Assembly: GCF_037975245.1 (NCBI RefSeq)
Contig: NC_092562.1
Span: 13,205,001-13,269,000, forward strand
DNA from: Apostichopus japonicus
Lineage: Eukaryota; Echinodermata; Holothuroidea; Aspidochirotida; Stichopodidae
Direction: 5' to 3'
Length of the DNA stretch: 64,000 bases
In this document: piece by piece, positions 1 to 10,927 of the stretch
Numbering within the stretch: the stretch's first letter is position 1
How the letters are laid out: each line of letters begins with the position of its first letter
Made by a program: the position numbers and the translations under genes
The notes under the pieces: generated by a model
The model's input: only the letters and a program-made list of their open reading frames with translations
Databases searched by the model: none
Told to the model about the DNA's origin: nothing

Positions 1-282
1 GGGGGGTAGACAACACATCATGGAGTATATTTATGTAGGTACCTAGAAAGTGAGAGATCAGGGCAAGAATATGAATTAATATTTAATATGTATGCCTATG
101 TGCCGCTTGAAATGTACACATTTTCTCAGTTATGTGTGTTACTTATGATCATGATTATACGTTCATCATGATTATGTCAATGGTAATTATGAACAATTAC
201 TTGCAAAAAAGATTGAAAAATGACGTACAATTATCTCAATGCAAACTGGGCTTGTCTACTCAAACACGTGGAGCTATCAGGG

Positions 283-950
283 GCGTATCCAGGATTTTCT
301 AACCCGGGGGCGCGAATGACTATCTAAGCGGAACGCCATCATCAGTTGGCGCGCAGCGTACAAGAAAATTTCTGGTTTTGACACCCCCCAGATCACCGGA
401 AATGGCACACTCGGGCTGGAAAATGATCAACTAGATGTTCACTTTTGCCTGAGTAAACAAAGTATTTTCCCAATATTTTTTTTTTCATCCATAACCTTTT
501 TCAAGATTGTCACCAGTCACACATCATGTTCGACCTCATCGCATCTCCTGTGGATTATTGCTTTTGTAGGTGATTCTACGTCGCGGCCCATAATACCCGT
601 CAGCCCCACTTTTCAAGGTTTTAAGCCCATTATTCGTTCAGAATTTGAAAATTCACACTTCTCGTGAAATAAAGTCACTTCAAAACATACCCATAATGTT
701 GCACAAAATTTCATCTATTGACAGCCAATTCAGAAAAACCACCTTCTACCCCTAACAGACCGGTCAAAAATGCACGAGAAGAGGGAAGAATGATTAGGAA
801 TATTGGTCAGGGGAATATCGAAAATTCAGACACAGTTAAATTATTGGTGCATGGGCGCACATCAGTCTTGGATAATGGTGGGGTCGCGTTTCTGTTCTCT
901 GATACCATCTAAGCGGAGCGCGACCGTAAGTTCGCGCGTATGGCAAGCCA
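283..950. mobile_element. Degraded hAT-MITE relatives
   Basis: CAGGGGCGTATCCAGGA at about 284 resembles a hAT terminal repeat. The blocks ATCTAAGCGGA-CG near 320 and 907, and the phrase agatcaccggaaat near 391 and 1677, are reverse complements of or match interior parts of the intact MITEs. No right end or target duplication was found. Confidence 0.4.
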
Positions 951-959
951 TTTTATTTT

Positions 960-1640
960 TTATTCAGTATTTATTGATATCAACAATTATTTAATGATAT
1001 CAAAAATTATTTAATGATATCATGAATTATTTCATGATATCTGAAATTGTTTTAATGATATGTACGTCATATTTGATGATATCATTAATTGGTGCAAGGA
1101 AATTATTGATATCATTATTTTATTTGATGATATCATAATTAAAATTTCTGATATCAAGAATTGAATATGTGATATCTTAAAATAGATGAACTATTATAGA
1201 TATCAATATTTCAATTCAAGATATCATAAATTCAATTTCAGATATCTGTATTTAAATTTATGATATCAAAAAGTATGACGTACATATCACGAATTCGGCC
1301 ATATTTAATGATATCATAAATTCCAATTAATGATATCATCAAATATGGCGTACATATCACGAATTCGGCCATATTTAATGATATCATTAATCCGAATTTT
1401 TGATATCATAAATTCCAATTAATGATAACATCAAATATGACGTACATATCACGAATTCGGCCATATCTAATGATATCATTAAATATGGCCGAATTCTTGA
1501 TATGTACGTCATATTTGTTGATATCACTAATTCGAATTAGTGATATGTACATATCATTAATTCGAATTAATGATATGTACATATCACTAATTCGAATTAA
1601 TGATATCAGTAAATATGACGTCATATTTGATGATATCGAC
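960..1640. repeat. Array of about twenty GATATC palindromes
   Basis: TGATATCA-like sites recur every 20-40 bases with AT-rich linkers and a few GAATTCGGCCATATTTAATG blocks in direct and inverted orientation. Open frames across it on both strands are composition artefacts. Confidence 0.85.
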
Positions 1641-2330
1641 GTAGCGTACAAGAAATTTTTGGCAAATATACCTCCCAGATCACCGGAAATAACACTTCCC
1701 AGACCCAATGATGCTACCAAACCTCCTTAAATTTTAGATCTCATTGCTTAGAAATTTAGTTTTGGGAAATGCATGGGCATCTGCAGAAAAAAATCAGGGG
1801 ACAAATAATCCAATAGACTTTTGTATACGATGGGTCTGGTTTCGTAACTCATCGGGAAGCGATTAGGGGTGGGCGTAGGGTTGTGGGGCGCGCGTTTTCA
1901 TGCAGGTGGGAACAACCTCAAGAAATGATGTGTGCGTCCGCCTCCCCCCTCCCGCCGGGGTACACCCCTCAGTCTGACAAGTTTTCAGTCCGACAAGTTT
2001 TCAGTCCGAAAATATCCGTTTGGATCCACGACATGATATTCACAGGAAATGTGCTCAATTCTCAAATTGCATGCGGAATTTCTATTTTTAGATTCATTGT
2101 ATGACTTACGGTACTAGGGGTGGGGTAACAATTAGCACTCTTGCATAACATTTTATCTGTGGATGACAGTGTTGCATCGAAGGACATATGTCTAGTGCAG
2201 TTCGCATATAGATCTTGGGCTAATACCGAAATGCGTCATGTTCCCCGACGACTCGGTCGAGTTCAAGACCAGCCACAGTTGGTTTCATAGCACAATTTTA
2301 CAGGCGTCCATACACACACACGCGTCATGA

Positions 2331-2361
2331 TATACTATATAGAGTATATAGTATATAGTAT

Positions 2362-2427
<66 letters not shown>

Positions 2428-2447
2428 TATATACTCTATATAGTATA
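2331..2447. repeat. (AT)n with palindromic flanks
   Basis: ACTATATAGAGTATATAGT at 2334-2352 is the exact reverse complement of 2426-2444; the centre is (AT)n. Confidence 0.85.
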
Positions 2448-2734
2448 TATATGTACGCGCCTGGCTATAGTATAAGAATACACATGCAACTGCATAGGCC
2501 TACAGAACGTACACAGATGTAATTAGCTACTCCAGTTACACCATTAACAAAGATGATATTGTTCTGCAGTTAGGCCTACTGTAAGGTTACGTTTTACTGT
2601 AGCTAAATATATACCCAGGGGATTAACAATCACAGTATTCATGCTCCAATCATGCATTCCACTGTGCTCGTGTTTATTTTCAATTATTCGCGCGCCTCGT
2701 CAGGTGTTTACACGTGATGTATCTCCACATGTCA

Positions 2735-3150
2735 ATCATCACCGAAATCGGGATTTGGAATATGTTAATGAGCTAAATCGATGATATGTCGATTTATATA
2801 GGTATATGTCAATTTGAGTTGCTGGAAACTGGTATAAGTCCACGGAAATTGACTTCTACCGATTTAATTCGACATATCATCGATTTAAACTGAAGATGTC
2901 GATTTAAATTGACATATCATCGATTTATTTTACATATCATCGATTTAAATTGGTATATGTCGATTTAAATCGATGATATGTCGAATTAAACTGGTATATG
3001 TCGATTTAAATCGATGATATGTAGAATTAAACTGGTATATGTCGATTTAAATCGGTAGAAGTCAATTTAAGCTGCTGGAAACTGGTATAGGTCGAAGGAA
3101 ATTGGTATATGTCGATTTAAATCGGTATAAGTCGATCTCTCACGATTTGA
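2735..3150. repeat. Array of ATCGAT / TTTAAA palindromic units
   Basis: Repeated phrases GATATGTCGATTTAAATC, ACATATCATCGATTTAAA and CTGGTATATGTCG in both orientations. Similar in design to the array at 960-1640 but with different core palindromes. Confidence 0.85.
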
Positions 3151-3786
3151 GACTGATGGCCCGCCATAAACATCTGCCTAATTAGCACAAATCTTGGGCT
3201 GCATTCGTTCAACAAGCATACATCAGAACAATTCTGCAATAAGTCTTGGAATGAACAGAATTTTAGTCACTGTGTGAAGGGAGTTGGGAGAGGGAGATCA
3301 ATGTATCGGTGCTTTTGAAATGCTCCTTTTCTTCTTGTGACCAAATCTCCCATGTAAATATCAATCTAACTCACTGCATCATGTGCGTTAGGACCCATAT
3401 CATACATCTAAAAGTCATATTATACCATCTCCCATCAACTTTGATATATCTGACCATTTTAACACTTTTCTGGCATATTCAAAATATGTGAAGACAGTTT
3501 TGCTTGAAAACGGTGGTTTATTACACAATGGCAAATAATTTCAGCCAACAATGAAGGTTTACGCGACTGTTTATCTAAACTGTACAACCTTTTGGTACTT
3601 GAACGCTTAACGTTCCACAGCGAGCAATTTGGATTAAGTATGGTTTATAATGTACAAGTTACGGTCGCAACTCCGTCTACAGTGGGACTCTGGTTACAAC
3701 CAGTAAGACATAAATTACCAATGAATGAAACAGCGAATGCAATAGCGCAGCGCGCATGACGTGCAAACACTGCGTTTTTATGCAGC

Positions 3787-4144
3787 CAATACTCATAGCT
3801 AGTACAGTAACTACTGTTCATGTTCAACAAACGTGCATCAGTAACATCTGCGCTGTGTTCGTAACACGGTAACATGTGTTACAGGTGGCACAGTAATTAC
3901 TGAAAGTTTTTTCTTACTGCAAATTTAAAAATTTAAAAAAATATATATATGTATATATTTTTTTAAACCATTTTTTTAGTTACTGCAAATTTTCACCTGT
4001 CGGACTCGTAGTTCAACGTGTAACAGTAACTACTGTGCCAACTGTTGCACATGTTACCGTGTTGCGAACAAAGCGCTGTAGTTACTGATGCACGGTTGTG
4101 GAACATGAACAGTAGTTACTGTACTAGCTAAGAGTATCGGGTGT
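3787..4144. repeat. Foldback element, ~120-bp arms
   Basis: Left arm 3787-3906 and right arm about 4024-4144 are near-perfect reverse complements (for example GTACAGTAACTACTGTTCAT against ATGAACAGTAGTTACTGTAC). The loop of about 115 bases is AT-rich. No coding. Confidence 0.85.
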
Positions 4145-4629
4145 TTTATGACAATGCATAACAACTGAAAACAACAAGAGCAACCGCTGAATATAACGCA
4201 ATCTAATCAGGATGGATGAAATCGTGATTAACTGGCCCAAAAGTACAACCATGGCGTTTGAATGCAATCAAAAGTGAGTGAATGAAATAGAAAAGCATTT
4301 GTTTCGGATGAATATAAGTCGTACGGCTGAATGCAAACAATGTTTATGAATGCAGCGACGAAATACGAATCATTGAAACAATATCCTTCAGCAAAACTTG
4401 GCAGTGGATTGGAAAATTCAAAATGTACCACGAAGAAATATTGACTTTAGATAACTACATGTGGCACTGATGGAAGAAGTGCCGAATAAACAATGACTAT
4501 ACAGAAAGCGGATAAGGTACAGAGAGACGACGAACGAATTACAAATGTTTGTGAAACTGATAGTCGTTTTAGGGTTCCGAAGTCTTTGTCGAGACCGGTG
4601 TTGTGAGCCGTGTCTGTTTTAAATATTAA

Positions 4630-4634
<5 letters not shown>

Positions 4635-4692
<58 letters not shown>

Positions 4693-4710
4693 GTGTGTGT
4701 GTGTGTGTGT
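4635..4710. repeat. (AT)n(GT)n microsatellite
   Basis: AT dinucleotides followed by GT dinucleotides, ending in the T tract of the gene A acceptor at 4729. Confidence 0.9.
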
Positions 4711-4728
4711 TTTTTTTTCTCATTACAG

Positions 4729-5091
4729 ATGACGTTTACATATTTGTCACATTTGACACTCAAACAAATGCCCAACTATTAATCTGGAATGGCGCAGGTA
4801 CAATAACAGTGTCTTCTATAACAGTATTTACGGGCCAGGGTCTCGCGCCGCAGGCTGCACGAGTCAGTTGTGTTGATGTTGCGGATGACTTCGTTTATTT
4901 CCTTATCGCTACCAGTGTAGACGACGATAATACACAATATGAATTATCCAGGTACCCGATAGCACCTTGGTTAGCTGGTACACAAAATGAACGAGATGGC
5001 ATAATGCCGTTGGAAACGGGAAACGACGGCATCATCGATGGTGACGTAAATGGATTGTCTGTGTGTGGCTCAGCCTGTATAGCTGCTTGTG
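4729..5091 (+). CDS. Gene A exon: propeller-like segment
   Basis: Acceptor cattacag follows a pyrimidine tract and the donor is GTACGT; the exon is phase 1 at both ends. It encodes an IFVTF start, a CVDVADDxVYFLI strand-like stretch, the block [15 protein letters not shown] and the end DVNGLSVC. Gene B exon 40382-40741 matches along its full length. Repeated D-x-VYFL-type strands and a Trp/Gly-rich turn suggest beta-propeller blades, which is inference only. Confidence 0.85.
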
Positions 5092-7362
5092 GTACGTTAT
5101 CTATTATTGCTTAGAGCGGTAGTTCCGAACCTTGGGGTAATTTACGCCCGGGTAGGGGTAATGATCAGATGTTTTGAAGGGGTGGGAGATAGACGGTTGG
5201 GGATGGGGTAAGGTCACTACTTCTGACAGAAAAAAAAAACAATGAACGTAGAAATTGGAGTGAGCGCCATTGATTTATGACTGTTTGTATTTTGGTTTTT
5301 GAATTACGATATATATAAACTGCTATTGTGCGACTTTTGGCGGACGAAATACCATGCAAATAAGTGCAACCTCCCGATAGAAAGCACGATGTTACTTGTG
5401 TGCCATGAAGTGTAGTGTACTGTTAACTTACTAAAAGTTAATACACTACTACAAGAGGAAACTAAAATGAACCGTTTTTCCAACCATGTTAGTAATGGCC
5501 GTTCCATAATGATAAGAAATAAGTGGGTTAATAGAACAGGAAAGAGATATCCTTGTGGCTAGCAATGCCAAGAATGGTAGCGAACTACTGTGGTAGGCAC
5601 GATCATTATGAAAAATCCTTGGTAAATCATAAACTGGCAACAAATTGAACTTACGCTACCAACGAGTGAACGCGTTAAGATAAAGCCATGGGTCCATTTG
5701 TTTTGTCATTTCGAAATTCCAAGTATTAATTTCAAGTACCGGTTACGTTTGCGAAGTATGCGTACCTGTAGTCGTGCTGACAACGTACTCTTAATGTGTA
5801 CGATTACGTTAGTTCCATCAAATCGTCACAGGAATAGGTCCAAAGCCTAATTACAAGTAAGTGATGTTAGAAATAAATTAAATCAAATCAAGTCAGATGG
5901 CCGAAAATTTCTACATAGATCTGTTCTACCGGGTAGATTTTCTTATCGTGCATAAGAAGCCGTATTCAAGAGAACGGACCTATGACAGGCTAGCCACGAA
6001 AGTGAAGTAGTCCTATGCCTCACGGTCGTTACAAACAAAATAAATGATTGGCTAATGATATGTTGGGCGGGGCTTGCAAATTGTGATTGAAGTTTGCAAA
6101 ATCAAAGGACTCGTAAAAAATTGGCGAATTTTATTCAGTTCAAACTGTTTAACGACAGATAACTCAATAAAAATAATGAATATTGATATGAAAATTGCAT
6201 AAAACGTTGTCATTTTCAATGAGAATTTAGTGCAGTAAGCTGGAAAAGGTCGAAGGTTCAATTTAGTAAACAAGTACTGAGACTTTAAGCAATGGAATCT
6301 AAAATTCATACCTTGCACAGTATCGTTGTTCAGATGAATCTGACTAACGACGGACTGACTTCTCGATGTTAATGTTCTAATTCCAGGCTCAGTAACGCCG
6401 ATGATATGCATTTACGTGTAACCGAGCTGCAATTTACAAGGGAATTGATACGATTCCTTAGAAGGTGGCGTACGTTTTGGTAGTATATCATCTTTTGTCG
6501 TAGCACATGTCCAAATATCGTTTATTGGATAGATGACTTTTGGGTTCATAGAGGTTCACAGAAGGGAAACAAGATATGATATCGTGCGTTCCACTCACAG
6601 CAACGATGGGACATTTAAAAGTCGCATGTGTGTATACCTTCAAAATACCGCTACCGTGTAACGCGTCAAATGCTATTAAAATATGGCAAAGATGAATTTC
6701 TAGGACTCTACAAAATCTACATCATGTTAATAAAATCTTTTCATATTTTTGTCTCCTCCATGGCGATGTAAATATTTCTGTAACTATTAGCTCCCGTGGC
6801 ATGCGGATGCAGTACAATTGCCCCTTTCTGTGGCTTCTGTTTCGACGATGCGGGCGGTGGTACATGTCAATGCGCGAACTCAGCAACACCGAACTGTGCT
6901 GATCCCGACCCTGAAGGCGAATGTCGGGGTAAGTATACAGTCCTAGCTATTGTTCAAGGATGACCTTTAGGCACAACGTTGACATCCTTATTATTAACCA
7001 AGACCATTACAAAGTACTACTACTACTAACACTACTACTTAAACACTACTACTTTGAATTTCTTGCAATGACCCTTCCATGAAACTGAAGCATATTAATT
7101 AAAGTGGCTGGCCTACTTAGTCTAACGCTAATTAGGAAACTTACACCGATTCAACACAAAATAAATCAGGATAATATTGGCTATAGGAACTCAGTAACAT
7201 GTTTACAAAAAGTTACAAACCGTGCTGTTGATTGTCATCAAATATAGTTTCAATTCTTGCCAATCCTTGTCACTTTCGGTGATCATGCACTGAGGAAGAG
7301 CTTGTTTTGCTCGAAAGCTCTGCAAAAACCAAACATTGGCTGTTTTACTTCCAATCACTAAC

Positions 7363-7448
<86 letters not shown>

Positions 7449-10072
7449 TTCGCTTATTTGTATTTTACATTCAAACCAATATGCATAAAAGGATCGGAAT
7501 GATCGGAAGGATCTTATTATTTCCCAATATTGATTTTCCATCTTCTTTATTTTTATCCTTCGTCTTTGAACAAAACAGACCCAATACCACGTATCGATGC
7601 CTGCTGCTTGGTTAAAAACCCTCTTGCACTGCGACGAAGTGGAGGTAGTGTAGATGTGGTGGGTGTTACAACAGTAGCAGGAACCATCGATGTTGGAAGA
7701 GCGGCGCGTACAGGACGATGGCTTAAACTCCCCATACATACTGTAAAGAGCAATGCTGTCTCGTCTCCTTATTATGAAGGTTTCTCTGCGGCGGTGCCAC
7801 CGCAATCAAGAGGGAGACGCTTCGGTGTTTTTCAAGCTCATTTTAATCCCACTGATGAGAATCTACTGGAAGAGTGGATACCATGCATTGCAACCGAAAA
7901 CAGTGGTATGTGTTATGAGTATTTACGTTCAAGTTGCTATGTTGTTCCTGCAAAAATAAAGGAATGTACTATATATAAATATATATATATATATGGTCAA
8001 TTCCGTGGTGACTCGCGTGACATTTTTACTAAAATTCCTCTCTATTTGATATCATTAAACAAATAAAGAAATTACATGGGAGAAAGGCATTCATGTAGTC
8101 GGTGAATGTACGCCTTAATGCTTACAACAGTAGAGAAAAAAATATTTATACCTCAAGTATTGGGGGTGAAATTGGCCAAAAACTAAACGTGACTCGCGTG
8201 ACAGTTACTATTAGCAAAAATCAGAATGCACACACAAATGTTATGTCTTATAAAAATGTTTCCAATAACTTTTTATAATCATACCGAAGTTGTAAAACAC
8301 CTCTACCTCAATTGCTATGCAACTTTGAGAAAATGTTGTAACGAAAGAAAATAACGTTGAAGATGTATTGTGACTCGCGTGACAAGAAAACGTGACTCGC
8401 GTGACGAGTTCACTTTTCGGATAGTTCTAGACCAAAATGCAGTAGTGAATCGAAGGTATAAATCTTGCATAGTGAAATATAACATTCATTGGTCTAGAAA
8501 GTGTTCAAAAGGTACACTCCTTGGGAATGTTCAGATGATATTAATGTCCCTGGGTTACCCTCATGACTGCAGACAGTAGGTAATATACTGTACGGGTAGT
8601 ACAGTTGTTCAGGCAATATATCTTGTCAATTAATATTTATAACAATATTTAGTCTATTAAAGTCACTCATTTGAAAATTATAGAAGAAACATCTATCAAA
8701 TTGTGATTCTAATTACCACTCTCATTTGTCATATTTGAATAAACCAAAGTGTTATAGCTGTATTCAAAAAATTTTCATTGTGATTCAAAGTACCATTCTC
8801 ATTTTGATTTTGGGAATGATTGTGCAGTTACCTTATTAAGGTTGTCAAGTCATAGCACATGGCATTGCCAGATACTAATAAAGATTATGTTTTTGTATAT
8901 TACTAAAAAATCAATGACACATACTAACTTTCCAAATGTGGTGATAAAATAGGCATTATATTGCGAATAAATATTCATGAATTTAAATTCTGATATTTCA
9001 AAGGAAATATTATAATTAGTTATTTATGTGTGCAAATGTTTTTCAAGTTGCCAAATTAAAGAGGAATGCATATATGATATCTTTAATCAGTGATTCATTC
9101 ATCACACTATAACATCCCTGTAATATTCACACAGTAATATAGGTAGAAGCACTATCTTGAATTGACGGGACTCGCGTGACGTGACTCGCGTGACATTCGT
9201 AAAGGGTGATTTTCCGCAAAATTTGAAATATCTTCTGAAAAGGAAAATTCAGTAATCCATTTGGTATCTATGTGAAGACTTGATATTCATTATTTGGAGT
9301 AAAACTTTTGTGCAGGCAAGGAGAAAAAAAAATAAAAACAGTAAATTTAGTGACTCGCGTGACAGTAAATCTAGGGTGTTTTCAATTCACCACTGTTGTC
9401 TAATGCCTTGATGTCGAAAACAAATTTAAAATCTCTATACAGTGATTCATTCATCAAACTATAACATCCCTGTAATATTCACACAGTAATATAGGTAGAA
9501 ACACTATCTTGAATTGACGTGACTCGCGTGACGTGACTCGCGTGACATTCGTAAAGGGTGATTTTCCGCAAAATTTAAAATATCTTCTGAAAAGGAAAAT
9601 TCAGTAATCCATTTGGTATCTATGTGAAGACTTGATATTCATTATTTGGAGTAAAACTATTGTGCAGGCAAGGAGAAGAAAAAAACAAAAACAGAAAATT
9701 TTGTGACTCGCGTGACAGAAAATCGTTTCAATTCACCACTGTTGTCTAATGCCTTGATGTCGAAAAAAAATTGAAGCTAATAAGTGAGCACTATGTTATA
9801 GCAAATCTAATTAGGCCAAAAAACTGATGATACATATAATTTCTATGTACAAATCTGCTGCAGAAAACGAAATTTCACTGTATTTTTCATAATTTAGTTA
9901 CTACAGCAACCATTTGTTATTACCGACCCCATAATCAAACAAATGATTTTTGGGGGTGAAACAAATATTTTTAGTAACTACAAGTATTCTACTTATTGGA
10001 AACTTATACAATTTTAATGTACAATGATTACAATTTTGTTGGTATGATGTTGACCTTATCATGGAAATGACC

Positions 10073-10128
<56 letters not shown>

Positions 10129-10202
10129 GGTCTGAAGATCGCTATAACGCGTGAAACTCCGAGTAACAACTACTATAGTGTTCCACTAGTCTCATCTAGT
10201 AT

Positions 10203-10288
<86 letters not shown>

Positions 10289-10885
10289 AGCTATGTTATG
10301 ATCTGCTCCGACAAACAAAACAAACAAGCAAACAAACAAACAAAGAGAAGGAGAGAATTGAAACATAGTTGGATCAATGATGCCATTTACGCAAGTCGTC
10401 AGCCATTGCTGTGACGTTACATTTTTATCCAATGATTTTTCAGTCAATGAAATAGTCATATTTTCGTAGATGTCTGCGTTAGCTGTTATCCACCTTTATC
10501 CCTACAGAAATAGGACATGTTTGTCTCGATACTTTCTGGACTTTGACGATATTATTATAAACCACGACTACAATGGGGAGGGGGAGGGGAAGGACGGTTG
10601 CTAATCTAAACACTCGGTTCTAACCCTTCCCGCACTCCTTTTCGTCAGGCATGCTCACATTTGGGGTATAAAAGTGGGGAGAGGGGGCGAACATTTGGAA
10701 GCAAAAATGCACCCGTAAAAAGTGTACTTCAAGCGATATTTAGGATGTTACTGACCACGTTCTAACCCCACCCCCTCCTTCCTTCACCCACCCATCCACA
10801 CCCACGAGTCAGAAGTGGACCAAACTTTTATTTATGAAGAAAAAATGTATGAAATTCAAAATAGTGACAAACCTTTAATGCCATG

Positions 10886-10927
<42 letters not shown>

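Noticed and set aside
1406-1730. Open frames on both strands with SLIRISDMYI repeats
   Set aside because: Translations of the GATATC array; the repeated residues are a by-product of the DNA repeats.
1-4700. Missing 5' exons of gene A
   Set aside because: I looked for counterparts of gene B exons 1-4 and found only repeats, so they are probably off the left edge.
8008-9716. Regular short repeats as a CRISPR-like array
   Set aside because: The motif is 14 bp with irregular spacing, in an intron of an animal gene, with no cas genes.
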